Of a DNA stretch of 64,000 bases, positions 1 to 11,700 are shown one piece after another. The translations under genes were made by a program, and so were the position numbers. The stretch is from Diogma glabrata (taxonomy: Eukaryota; Arthropoda; Insecta; Diptera; Cylindrotomidae): NCBI GenBank assembly GCA_963693315.1, contig OY856188.1, positions 152,483,064 to 152,547,063 of the forward strand, read 5' to 3'. How positions within the stretch are numbered: position 1 is the stretch's first letter; each line of letters starts with the position of its first letter. A model generated the notes under the pieces. That model did not search any database and had not been told where the DNA came from. It saw only the letters and a program-made list of their open reading frames with translations.

Positions 1-38
1 TATTAAAAAAGAAAAGAGGAAACAAATTGATGAAAGTA

Positions 39-115
39 CAGTGGAAATCGGATAACACGAAATCAAAGGGAACAACAAATTATTTCGTGTTATCAGAATT
101 TCGTCTTAAGCGATA
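39..115. repeat. Left terminal inverted repeat and subterminal repeats of the Tigger element
   Basis: Starts CAGTGGAAATCGGATAACAC and is followed by repeats of CGTGTTATC and a CGTCTTAAGCGA block. The same words appear in the opposite arrangement at 13590-13725. Such repeated subterminal motifs are candidate transposase binding sites; that role is inferred. Confidence 0.7.
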
Positions 116-380
116 AGTTCAGCTTCCATACATTCATTTGGTTAATAAAAAGAAGTAATTATGAACAAATTTATAGTACAAATTTATTTACATACTTTTA
201 AATTCACGTTACTACATACATATTCAAAAATCACATTGTGTATTTCAATTAAATAAAAATATTAATTCATTTTATGTAAAGAAAAATAAAATTCATAGAG
301 GTAATGTTAAAAATTGCACATAGGTACCCAGTACCCACTCTTGAAAATAAATTATCAAAGAAATCTACTAATGGATCAAA

Positions 381-1950
381 TCAAATCAGTGCTGTTTCAA
401 AAAAATCGGTAATTTTCGTTTGTACCGTTTTATTAATAATATTCTCCTCCAAAAAGTTTTCTAAATCACCAAGAATGTTGTACACTTTTTCTACATTTGG
501 TTGGGCTTCGGCAAATCGACGAAAATCCACTATGCACTTACGAACGGTTCCAACTAAAGGTACCGGAACTGGGGCATCATCTTCATCCTCTTTATCACTC
601 ACTATCTTCATATTTTTCTACAGTTGTAGATTTTACTAAGTCATAAATTTCGCGATCACTTAGAAGTGGCGTGGTATCAATATTATTATCCACACTCAGG
701 TAATCTTCGACCGTGATATTTTGAGGTAAATTTGTGAGCACAGAAATACGATCAAAAATATTATGCACGTCATCGTTTACATTAGTGTAACAAATTATCT
801 CCGGCTGATCGTCATCGGAAGGTGTTTCTATTGTAAACCCAGAATGACGAAAGCAATTTTCTATAGTTACAGGTGTAACAAGTTTCCATGTGAGGCGTAA
901 CATGTACAAAGCATCTAAGACTGATACCTGTTTCATATCTTCCTTAAGCTAAATACTTGCTAAATATTTTTGGAGAAGCTTTTTTTTTGTAAAACACTTT
1001 TAAATTCTTAATGATTCCTTGATCACAAGACTGGTAGTATTTGGAAACCGAAAAATTAATTTGGTGCGTTCTTGCTGGATGTTTGGATGTGCTGGACAAT
1101 TGTCTACAATTAAAACTACCTTCCTCTTCTCCTTCAAAAATGTTTTATGTAACGATTTCAACCTACCTGAAAATAAGTCGGTTGTCATCCAGGCTTTTTT
1201 ATTTGCCGTGTATTGAAGAGGTAGATTTTTGACGTTTTTAAGACATCTCGGCTTTTTAGACTTTCTGATAGCAAAAAGTGGAAGTTTTTCCATTCCATTG
1301 GAATTACAACCAAAAAGCACTGTCAGACGTTTCTTTGATTTTTTACCACCAGAACAAGTTTCTCCTTTAAATGTTAAAGTTTTGTCCGGCATGCACCGAA
1401 AAAATAAACCGAATTCATCCGCATTAAAAATATCTTTTTTGTCGTAATCCTTCAGAATTTTAGGTAAAGTTGAAGATATCCAATCGGATGTCATATCGGC
1501 AAATACTTGTGTCGCCTCTCCACTAATACATTTAAACACAATTCCGTGTCTCGTTTTGAAACGCTCTAGCCATCCAGGATTAGATTTAAAGGCAATTCCC
1601 ATTTTGATGGCTATTTTATCAGCCTTTTCCATTAATAGAGGTCCAGAAATAGGAGCATTTTGAGATCAGGCTTGCTTAAACCAAAGTAGCAATCCAGAAT
1701 CTAAATCTTCATATTTTGGTAAGCGCAAACGTTTCCGACTTCCTTCGAAATCACCCGTTTCATACGTAGATTGAATTTTTAATCGATTTTTTATAATGGT
1801 TGATAAAGTAGAATTTGGAATCCCAAATTCTTTACAAATTTCTGTTTTTGAACGACCGCCCCGATTCACATTTTCCAGAATTTCAATTTTTTATAACCGG
1901 TTAAGCGTTTTGTTTTTTACTTCCACTATTTTATATCTCACTCACCAAAA
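381..1950 (-). pseudogene. Tigger/pogo transposase remnant (CENP-B type HTH plus DDE domain)
   Basis: Pogo/Tigger transposases cut and paste their element at TA sites. Read 5' to 3' on the minus strand: a CENP-B/psq helix-turn-helix (KTEICKEFGIPNSTLSTIIK, near 1840-1780), a second DNA-binding part (GWLERFKTRHGI, near 1585-1550), then the DDE nuclease with NADEFGLFF (first Asp) and VLIVDNCPAHP (second Asp). The third Asp lies in a DQGIIKNL block near 1015-1040 but is out of frame. The C-terminal part (595-936) has the usual VTIENCF motif. Lesions: an in-frame TAA near 1890, a TGA near 1665 that looks like a decayed CGA, a frameshift or deletion near 1035 and another near 600. It cannot encode a working protein. 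Confidence 0.85.
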
Positions 1951-2602
1951 CTAAAGTAACACACCTCAAATGACTCCAATAAATTCTATTTTAAGATTTC
2001 AAACGGAAAAAATTTTACGATTAACGACAATAATCATTACTCATTACTAGAAAACAATACAAACTAAAACACTTTCTCTCTAACAAAACAAAATTTAATT
2101 TGAATGAATTTAATTTCGGGGAATTCCTTAAAAGTTTAAAACTGAACGATAGGTCTACATACAGTAGTAAACATCGAAAAAAGATTCAGTTAGGTTATTA
2201 AAATCGTGTTTTACAAAAACAACAACTGCAAGAGAATTATTATAAGCATAAGGATACAAAAAGCTAATCCAAAACGAAAACAAATGTCTATACATAGTCT
2301 ATACATCGTATTTGTTCTGATTTTGACTAATTACAAAAAATATATGTACATTTACATGTACAATATATGCATATACATAATTACATACATATCACATAAG
2401 TATTTGTTACACGGGTGTTCAATAATAAATTTCGTGTTAAGCGAATATATCTTGTAACGTCGGCTTTATGCTAATTAACATGATAAAACCAATCCCTATT
2501 CTTGATCTGACTCAAACACAATTAACATTTCATTTTCATTTTCCCATTATAATAGTTAAATTTTTCTAATAACACAGACCAGCTTCAATTCGTACATTAA
2601 CA

Positions 2603-2640
2603 TAAATATAAGAACGCACTCGTTTTTGTTTGTTCAGTTG
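2603..2640 (+). promoter_or_regulatory. Putative LTR core promoter (TATA-like box and initiator)
   Basis: ATAAATATAAG at 2603-2613 is followed about 30 bp later by TTCAGTTG, matching the arthropod initiator TCAGT, with the probable start at A 2636. The copy in the 3' LTR is near 12428-12465. Spacing and motifs are seen directly; promoter activity is inferred. Confidence 0.5.
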
Positions 2641-2678
2641 CTTGACTTTCTTTTAAAAAAATATAAAAGAAAAAACGT

Positions 2679-2702
2679 CAAAAATCACATGGGTGATTTT
2701 TG
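2679..2702 (+). other. Perfect 10-bp hairpin in the LTR
   Basis: CAAAAATCAC (2679-2688) and GTGATTTTTG (2693-2702) pair perfectly around the loop ATGG. It lies about 45 nt after the proposed transcription start and is conserved in the other LTR at 12504-12527. It could sit at the 5' end of the RNA; function unknown. Confidence 0.6.
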
Positions 2703-3716
2703 AGGAAAAATAATTTATTCCATGATTTGTATTAAAAGCGAAAGCATTAAAAATAAATATAAAACTTATATTCTCTTGAAATTAAAAATTAAAAAGAAAT
2801 TGATGTATAGTGATCAAATAAGTATTAATAAAGCTTTGTTCAAAACAAAAATAAATTTGAAAAAAAAAAACATATATAAACAAATCGGAAATAATTATCT
2901 TAAGTAATGATTTAAGGACGGAAAGATTGTTACAAATTTAAGAGAAAGGAAAGCCAAGAAAGTTGTACAAAAATTTATATATTTATTTAAAGTGCTGTAA
3001 TAAACATTGTAAAAATACAAAATATTAATTTTTTTTTGTTTAAGAAAAGACAAACAATCTGGCTTCAGTTTTTTTGGTGTTTGAAGTTGACATCCATTTT
3101 GTTGAATGGAAAAGTGTCGCCTTAATTATCAATATATTAACGCCATATTTTTTCTTGTCTGTCACAGGATGAGCTATCAGCTGAGTATTTCCAGGTGTAT
3201 AGAGTAAAAACTCCAGATGTATAATATGTATGGTGAAGCAGATATTTAAAGTAAAAATTACATCTTAATACCCATCAGGGCACCTTCAGAGGAAAGAGTA
3301 GAGGAAATATTCTAGACTAATTGAGCTAGTTGAATCAATTGACCTTGTTACGTTGGAACGCGGTAAGCTGATCATCGACAACATTCTAACATCAAGTAAA
3401 TTCTTTCTTTTTTTTTTTATAAATTACTATAACGATATTATATAAATATATAGTAGGTATATATATTTGTATATATATATATAGATACCTAATAATCTAA
3501 GCATAATATTGTGAACGTTATATCTGGAGGTTGAGTGATGTTAGGCTAATTTCGTTAGATATAGATTAAGAGGTTCCCGGATTTGAGTCCGTTTGTTATA
3601 GACGTACGTTTTTTCCGTTTTTGTGTTTTTTTGTTACCGGCATGTGTAATAGGATATATTGTTGTCTGAATACAAAGGTCCAAGCCATTATACTCAATAA
3701 CTGAGACAATTATAAG

Positions 3717-3734
3717 TGGCGCCGAAACAGGGAC
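3717..3734 (+). other. tRNA primer-binding site
   Basis: TGGCGCCGAAACAGGGAC begins two bases after the 5' LTR. TGG at the start matches a tRNA CCA end, and the sequence closely resembles tRNA-Lys-type primer sites of insect Gypsy and other retroelements. The exact tRNA was not checked. Confidence 0.8.
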
Positions 3735-4131
3735 CCTGGTGGAACCAGTTTAGGTTTTGGATATTTTTTTTCTTTTCTTTCGTAAAATACCGTAATTACG
3801 GTAAATAAATTTTTTTGTATTATTTTTAGCGCGTAAAATTTTGGCGGAATAATATATATATTTATGGGTGGTGAAACCAGTTTTGACATTTTATATTTTT
3901 TTTGCTGGGTGTGGTCAACCGGTTTTGGGTTGGTCAACCCATTGAATTAAAGGTTGTTTCTCTTTACGAACCTGTTTAGGTTGTGGTTTTTTTTGGGTAT
4001 ATACGTATTTAATATACGTGGAGTTTCTTGGTTAAGGATCGAATAATACTTCTACCATTTAATTCGTTTTTTTGTAATAGTGTGGGATTTTAGAAATAGT
4101 TTTTGTAATTTTTTTGGAATTGATAGAGAAT

Positions 4132-4662
4132 ATGTATACGAGGAGGGGTCAGGGGTTGATAAGGAGGTGTCGACCAGGGGGGTTTGAGCCCTGGATGGAT
4201 GAGGTGGAAGAGAGAGAGCAGATAGAGAGAAAGGAGATTATGAATGATATCTACGAAGAGCAGTATGATGAGTTCCTGGATGTGCTGATTTATGACATAG
4301 TGAATGAGGAAGTGCATGAGGAGGTGAATGAGATGAATATGGTGGTTGACTTAGTGAATGAGGAAGTGCATGAGGAGGTGAATGAGATGAATATGGTGGT
4401 TGATATAGTGAATGAGGAAGTGAATGTGGGCTGGCGAGAAAGAAGGAGGATCAATAAAAATAGGAGCTCTCATTTAAAAAGGAAGGAGAGGAGGAAGAAG
4501 GAAAAGGAGAGTCGCTTGGTCGTGGAGCTGGGAGCTTCCTCGACCAAGAGTACTCAAACTGAGGAGCTGGTTGAGGAGGTCCCCATCTCACCGACCACGC
4601 GACAGGAAGAGGAGTGGTCTGGTCCACAGGAGGCCCCTGTCCCCCCCTGCATAATCAGTTAA
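4132..4662 (+). CDS. Extra leader ORF upstream of gag, function unknown
   Basis: A 176-codon ORF from the ATG at 4132, between the primer site and gag; the open frame extends upstream to TTG 4114, but ATG is the likelier start. I do not recognise the protein. It opens with basic residues, carries an acidic stretch (EEREQIERKE), two near-identical copies of NEEVHEEVNEMNMVVD plus a shorter third (48-bp repeats within about 4298-4425), then a lysine/arginine-rich segment (KRKERRKKEKES) and a Ser/Pro/Glu-rich tail. Its GC content is well above the AT-rich sequence on both sides, which argues for coding selection or separate acquisition. No signal peptide or membrane segment is visible. It could be an accessory gene of the element or captured sequence. 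Confidence 0.5.
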   Translation: MYTRRGQGLIRRCRPGGFEPWMDEVEEREQIERKEIMNDIYEEQYDEFLDVLIYDIVNEEVHEEVNEMNMVVDLVNEEVHEEVNEMNMVVDIVNEEVNVGWRERRRINKNRSSHLKRKERRKKEKESRLVVELGASSTKSTQTEELVEEVPISPTTRQEEEWSGPQEAPVPPCIIS

Positions 4663-6985
4663 AATAATTCATTTTTAAATTTGAAAAAAAAACCGTTTAG
4701 GGGCAGCAATTTTTTTTTGGGGATTGTTTTTTTTGTGCTGTCATTTGGGCCATTTGTCATTGGTCATTGTGAATTATATTAAAAATTTATTTTTTTAATT
4801 GGGGAAAAAAAAAAACCGTTTTGGGGAAGCAGTTTTTTTTGAAATTTTTTTATGCTACCACGTACATATTTTTGGTATACTATTGTACATATCTTTTGTA
4901 TATCCTGTACATATTTTTTTTTTATATACATAGTACAACTTTTTGTACATAATGTATATTTATACTTGGTTATATATTGTACATATTCTTGGATGATGCA
5001 ATTAATTTATATATGAAATTAATCGTATGTTTTTTTGATTGTGGTTAAGTCATGTTTTTATGAGTTTTAGGATGTTATTAACGTAACAAAAGTTAACATT
5101 GACCAAACAGTTTTCAACGGTTTTGTATAAGTTTAAATCTTTCGTCACTACTTTCAAAGTATTATTGGTCTGAGTTTATGGAAGTACAATTGGAAATAAT
5201 TAATTCCCATCAACTTTACAGAGTGAGCCGGATCCAAATCAATATCTCTACATTTGTCATCATAATGATCCGCGGATGTACGTATACATATCTCGTATGA
5301 GTCCATGTTAGCTACCACCATTTTTTTTAAATTATTTTTTATTGCGATTAATTTTAAAAAAGTGGTATAAATATAGAAACAATTATTCTTAGCTAACATT
5401 TATTTTTGTTTTGAATACAATAAATAAAGCGAAAGATTTAACCTGAACAAATATATTAGAATTAATAATTTAAAGATTAGTAAGCTTAGTTTTAAATGTA
5501 AAATAATCGTAATTTTTTTTAAATTACCAATTTATTATTTAGTCTGAAGATTTAATTTAATTAATTTCATGTAAAACCTTATTAACACATATTATATATT
5601 TCATGTTTCGATTTAGCATTTTTAAATAGGGAATTGTTTGGATTATGGATAAATTATGTAGTATTTAGGTTTACTGATTCACTTTCTCAGCGGTAGGCCT
5701 AAAAAGCCATCCATGGGGCTTATCCCTTTAACATTGATGTCGTTCTTAGATCGCCTATGACCATCGGGGTTATGCGATCGAAGAACATTGGTTTCTTCTC
5801 TTCATTCAGCGAGGGAGTTCTCAGGGACGAGGAGTGGTGTTGCTGTGTTTGTACTTAGGTGCAAACCAGTAGTACCATTCTTTGCTCAGAGGCTTCTTCG
5901 GTGTAATGAAGAGAGGAACCAATTGTACTTTGCTTTCAGGATCAGAGGCTTCACCTCATACAAATTCAAAAAACTTTTCCATTTTTTCATTTAGCTTTTA
6001 CAATAGAACAATTTTCATAGAGTTTAGGGTTTGAAGTCTGGTGCTCGGGAGCGTTCTTCAACTTTCGCATTAGGTTTAGTTGTAATTTATTTGTAGGTTA
6101 ACAAGCACAACTGGGTCAGTAGAAATGGACCTAGTGTCTAATCGTGACAGTTGTGATTGTTTTATTAGGTTGGGGAGAATCTGTTCTGTAGAATCTGGTC
6201 GTTAGGGGCTTTTCTAGTCAGTTCTCACATGCATTGTTGGAGTGGGCTCGCGAACGCGGGAATTCAAATTTAGACAAAATGGATATTGTAACCATACTTA
6301 CTTTTTAAATTGTCTCCAGACGAATCTTGATTTTGGGAATCTCTTATCTAATTATTAAATAAAAAAATAAAATAAATAAAACAAATTTTTCGAAAATTAA
6401 TTAAATAAAATTTTTATTAAATAAATAATTTTTTTAAATTTAAGTTAATTTTAGGTAACTAAATAAATAAATTTTTTTTAACTACACAATACTTCAAGAT
6501 ATAAATAAATATTTTTTATTTTTTTTTAAAAATAAATCAATATTTTGAGCTAGGACGGTGCATCCAATAAATAAACATCCTTTCTGAATATTTTTTATTT
6601 TTCAATTTTTTTTAAAAATAAATAAATATTTTTAGGGGTGCTATCGTCAATAAACAATTTTAGATATATGATTTTTCTTGAATTTCAGCATATCTGGAAT
6701 TAGAAATAAATAAATTATTTTATAAATATCACAATATTTTAGGTATTTTTGAAAGAAAAGTCAAGCAATTTTGAGTAAACAACTAAAATCTGTCTTTGCG
6801 AAAAGAAAATAACTTTTTCTTTGTGTTTTCGAATTGGGGGTGTTCTGTGTTTTTTTTCCTTTTTCATTTCCATCGGACGATTTTACCGGGCGTATTAATC
6901 CACTTAATTTAGTGATATTGTTTTTTTTGGTATTGGTTTTGTTATTGTTGTTCGCATTCGGGAATTTTACAACTTATTATATAAA
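4663..6985 (+). other. Long Gypsy leader with repeats and predicted RNA structure, no gene seen
   Basis: It holds a repeated CCGTTT..GGGG.AGCA block (about 4690 and 4812), several GTACATAT words (4860-4990), two strong inverted repeats (5742-5786 and 5786-5925), and AT-rich repeats of AAATAAATAAATATTTT type (6350-6700). Small ORFs look incidental. Such a leader could hold packaging, translation or host-captured sequence; none is proven. Confidence 0.55.
5742..5925 (+). other. Two adjacent stem-forming inverted repeats in the Gypsy leader
   Basis: GTTCTTAGATCGC (5742-5754) pairs with GCGATCGAAGAAC (5774-5786) at 12 of 13 positions. Directly after it, about 5786-5806 pairs with 5905-5925 (TTGGTTTCTTCTCTTCATT against AATGAAGAGAGGAACCAA). 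The two stems abut, which suggests a structured RNA domain, perhaps for packaging or translation; the role is inferred. Confidence 0.5.
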
Positions 6986-8788
6986 ATGTCAAGTCAAATA
7001 GACATTGACCATCCATTTTATGGATTGGAACCCAGCGAACTGCAAATTGAATGTCTGGTTCGAGGTGTGGATTTCAGGGGGGTCAACTGGGCAGAGGAAC
7101 TTCGAAACCACGCGGTACAAGGTTCAGTTCCATTAACTGTATCTCACGCGAGAGATTTGGTAGCTGAGTCTCAAATGGTGGTGCAGGCAGCACAACTAAT
7201 GGTGGATCAGATACGTAGACTTCAGCCACCGATTAATCAGCCATTCTTAGATGGTCTGGCTAATCGTGTGTTGCACTATACAGGGAGGATGAATAGGTTG
7301 GGTTCTCGCGATGATTTGCAAGAAGCCCGCACCTACGCTATCTCCCAATTGTCACGCGCTTGGGATATAATAAGATCGTTGTCGACACGTCCAGTTATGC
7401 AGAGTAAACCAGGAGGTTCATCTGTACCATCCGAACCGCCTGCGTTTCAGCCAGATGAGAGATCCACTCCAATACCAGTACAGCCAATAACTGATACGAT
7501 ACACAGTTTAAATCGTGGGTATCAACAACAACAAAGACGGGCAGAACAATTACCACCATCGTATTTTCAACAATCAGGTTTAAGAGCGGAGGACTTCGCA
7601 TTACCACAACTGGGTTCATCGTTCCAAGCTGAACAAATATACATCAATCCGGCATTGGTACAGCAACCTCTGAATTATCAACCGATACCACAGGAGCAGT
7701 TACAACAATTTCAAACAAATTATCCACAAGCTCCATTAACAGCACCACCACCATACAACCCACTTCCTCAGGTATCTCGTGTCGCGGCTCCAGCATTGTC
7801 ACCGGGAGCATACCGAGAGGTACGTAGGAACAATTTGAGTCGTTATGACTCAAATTGGGTTCCGAACTTCACAGGGGATGGTCACTCCCCTGATGTTCAT
7901 GAGTTTATTCATTGAGTGGAGGCGGCTGCAAGGAGGGACCGTGTGTCCTGGGACGACCTGAGGTCGATCGTTCCACGGTACCTCAAGGCAGCTGCCGATA
8001 GATATTATTTGAATTTAACTCATGAATATGAGGAAGTGACTTACTCAGTGCTTAGGGAAGGACTCCTACGCACCTTCGGTACGCTCACCGATGATAAAGC
8101 GGTATTACGTGTTCTTTTGAACCGTAAACAGAAAGTCAAAGAGAGCGTTTATGAGTATTTAGTTGAAGTGGGTTCGTTAAATCGAAGATTAGTTCGACCA
8201 TTTGCTGCAGCTGAATTATTAGAAATCGCTAGGGAAGGACTGAGCGTAGAACTGAAAAACGCTACACTTGCAGCAACAATCTCAACTATGGACGAGCTTC
8301 GGACATTGTGTCAGAAGTTCGAACGTTTGTGGTCTACACCAGTCCCAACCAGAATGTCAAACTTAAGGATTAGCGAACTACAGCAAATGGACGACTATGA
8401 ATCAGAAATAGATCCAGAACAAGATGGATATATTGAAGCTGTGGATACACAACCTAGAAGAATTCTGCAACGACCTGTGATATCATCTGGTAATACTAAT
8501 CAACCTGGTCCATCAATGTCCAGACAACCAATTGTCTGTTTTAGATGCGGGGTAAATGGACATCGAGCTCCGGATTGTTCTAAAAACAGAATAAAACTGT
8601 ATTGCTGGAAGTGCAACAAACCTGACGTAATTTATGCAAATTGTTCTTATTGTCACCCGTCGTTAAACGATCGACCGAGAGTACATGCTTCGGGAATAGT
8701 GCCCTCGGTTCAACAGCCAATGAGCCCGAAGAAAGCGACGAGAGATGTAGGAACACAAGACGATCTACCACCGAAGAAACCAGAATAA
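6986..8788 (+). pseudogene. gag: Gypsy gag with an in-frame TGA
   Basis: Gag forms the particle that packages element RNA. ATG 6986 opens 309 codons ending at TGA 7913-7915; the same frame continues for 290 more codons to TAA 8786. The first part is N-terminal matrix-like and Gln/Pro-rich; the second has the retrotransposon-gag helical region (ILRTFG-like blocks) and a zinc knuckle CFRCGVNGHRAPDC followed by CWKCNKPDV...CSYC. The stop separates FIH from VEAAARRD, where related gags often have Trp, so a TGG to TGA change is likely; regulated readthrough is the alternative. Pol lies in the -1 frame and overlaps the 3' end of gag. Confidence 0.85.
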
Positions 8789-11700
8789 AATCATCTAGCA
8801 CATTTAACTTCCCATCGTTACATCGAACTTATTTTAGACGTCTAGAACGTAACATCAGATATTGGAGGATGAGGAAATTATTTCGTAAAGCTTGTATTTC
8901 ATCTATCCTTTCAGAAACAAAGGATCCTCGGCCGCGACTAACAATAAAAATTTTGGACAAACATATTTCAGGTCTATTGGATAGTGGAGCGTCAATCACA
9001 ATACTTGGAAGAAATTCCTTGGAATTATTGGAATCAGCAGGTACAACCTACCGTAAGTACACTTCGTGTATTCGTACGGCAGATGGTACTGCAACAAAAA
9101 TTTTGGGTTACATCGAAATTCCAATAACTGTGAATGGCTCCACTAAACCAATGCGGTTCCATATAGTCCCTGGATTACGAGAAGAGCTCTACCTGGGCAT
9201 AGATTTCTGGGAGAAATTCGGTATTGTTCCTTCTTTTGTTAGTGAACTGACTCGCACAGAGCTACAAACTTTTAATACACATAACCTCACCACTGATCAG
9301 CAACATGAACTGGATATGATCAAGGATTCTTTCCCGTCATTTGAAGTGTCTGGGCTCGGAAAGACTTCTTTGGTTGAACATGTCATCGATGTTGGTGATA
9401 GTGCACCTGTTAAACAGAGGCACTATCCCACATCGCCGGCTGTTCAACTAAAGGTCTATGCCGAACTTGACCGAATGCTTCAAATGGGCGTGATCGAAGA
9501 GTCTAACAGTTCTTGGTGCTCGCCAGTGGTTTTGGTACAAAAAGAATCTGGTAAAAACAGATTATGTATTGATAGCCGTCGTGTCAATTCACTAACGAAA
9601 AAGGACGCTTACCCACTTCCCTTGATTGATGGCTTACTAGGTCGTCTAAATAGCACAAAGTACATTTCCAGTATTGATCTCAAAGATGCTTTCTGGCAGA
9701 TTCCTCTGGCAGAAGCATCTAGAGACAAGACAGCCTTCACAGTGCCTGGTCGTCCATTGTATCAATTCCGGGTTATACCCTTTGGATTGTGCAATGCTCC
9801 CCAGACAATGTGTCGGCTAATGCACAAAGTGATACCACATCAATATCACGAAAATGTCTTTGTTTATTTAGATCACCTATTGGTAGTCTCTTCCACGTTC
9901 CAGGAACATATGGAATTGCTGTCCAAAGTCTCTTCATTGTTAAGAGCGGCTGGGTTAACAATAAACCTCAAGAAAAGCAAATTTGTTCTGAGAGAGGTGA
10001 AATACTTGGGATTTTTGGTTGGTGAAGATGGTCTACGAACTGACCCTGACAAAGTAAGAGCTGTAGCAGAGTACCCAGCTCCATCTACAGTAAAACAAAT
10101 ACGACGTCTTTTAGGAATGGCTGGTTGGTACCAACGTTTCATACCAAACTATGCAAGCGTGGTATCACCAATTACAGATTTATTAAAAAAGAGCTCGGGA
10201 AAATTGAAATGGACATTAGAAGCGCAAGCTGCTTTCGAAAATTTAAAACGATTGCTGACTACAGCACCGGTATTAATTAACCCTGACTATAATAAAGAGT
10301 TCTTTATTAGATGCGATGCGAGTCTGACAGGGATAGGTAGTGTGTTGTATCAGGTTGATACAGACGGACAAGAGTGTCCGATAGCCTTCATGTCGAAAAA
10401 ACTTAATAAAGCTCAAAGAAACTATTCGGTTTCTGAGCTTGAATGTCTTGCGGCAATTCTTAGTGTGAAGAAATTCAGGGGCTATGTTGAAGGTCACCGA
10501 TTCACAATTGTGACTGATCACTCAAGTCTGAAGTGGCTTATGTCACAGAAAGACTTGAGTGGTCGTCTGGCTAGGTGGAGCCTAAAACTCCAACATATGG
10601 ATTTTACCATTGTCCACCAAAAAGGTACCCAAAATATAGTCCCTGATGCTCTATCTCGTCTTTATGACGATACACACGAGGAATTGACGGAAGCATTAAC
10701 ACATCACATTAACGACATTAAACTCGACAATGAAGGTTATCGGCACAAAGAATATACTGATATGATAGCTAAGGTTCGTTCATCACCCAAGGACTTTCCA
10801 TCTGTTAAAGTCGTGGACGATAAGCTATACATACGTATTGAGCCAAGACCTGATGCAATACCCAACGATGTTCCTGTGTGGAAGCTCTGGATTCCGAAAC
10901 CGATGACTTTAGGCATGATTCATAATGATAGTACTGCTGCACATGGAGGTGTTAAAAAGACATTAGAATTACTTCGACGTCTTTATTATTGGCCGGGCAT
11001 GGCGTCACAGGTACACAACTATGTTGTGTCCTGCGACACATGTAAACAAACAAAAGCCACGAATCAGATATTGCGTCCTCCGATGCAATATCAATTCGAA
11101 ACAGCACGTCCATGGCAGAGAGTCTATATAGATTTTTTGGGACCGTACCCTCGTTCTACACTTGGGAATACGGTGTTACTGATAGTTCTGGATCATGCTA
11201 CGAAGTTTGTAATATTGAAACCGCTTAGAAACGCAACTTCACCGAAGGTGAATGCTTTTCTAAAGAATGAAGTGTTTCTTACTTATGGGGTTCCAGAGTT
11301 TCTACACAGTGACAATGGCAAGCAGTTCACTAGTAGGAACTTTCAAAATCTTTTGTCAGGTTTCGGCATTAAACACATTAGGACTGGTGTTTATAGTCCA
11401 CAGAGTAACGCGTCAGAGCGGGTCAACCGATCAGTTTTAGCAGCAATCCGAGCGTTCTTAAAAGGTCAACATAACAAGTGGGATGCACAAATTGGTGAAA
11501 TTGCATATGCACTGCGAGCTGCAGTACATTCTGCGACAAAGTACTCACCGTACTATTTGCTATTCGGTCAACATCCGATATCAGATGGTAACATTTATCA
11601 TCTGATGAGATCACTTCACATGCTGGGTGAAGATATTGGTGAGGAAATCGAACGCTCTGATCACTTGACCATGCTCAGGAATCGAGTGCAACAGAACCTG

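Larger units (their letters stand above)
2453..3714 (+). repeat. Gypsy 5' LTR
   Basis: Begins TGTAACGTCGG and ends CAATTATA; the same 1262-bp sequence recurs at 12278-13539. The ends are TG...TA rather than the common TG...CA. It contains a TATA/initiator-like pair near 2604-2640, a perfect hairpin at 2679-2702, several A-rich stretches and a TA-rich imperfect palindrome near 3450-3492. Short ORFs inside it are not genes. Confidence 0.93.

Noticed and set aside
2206..2907. ORFs of 60-80 codons around the Gypsy 5' LTR
   Set aside because: AT-rich, Lys/Ile-biased, overlapping LTR or Tigger non-coding DNA, no domain.
7913..7915. Programmed stop-codon readthrough in gag
   Set aside because: Possible, but no conserved readthrough context was seen, and a Trp codon change explains it more simply; kept only as an alternative.
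9773..10521. Antisense ORFs within gypsy pol and likewise in BEL gag-pol (15897-20200)
   Set aside because: Shadows of the long sense frames with no recognisable features.
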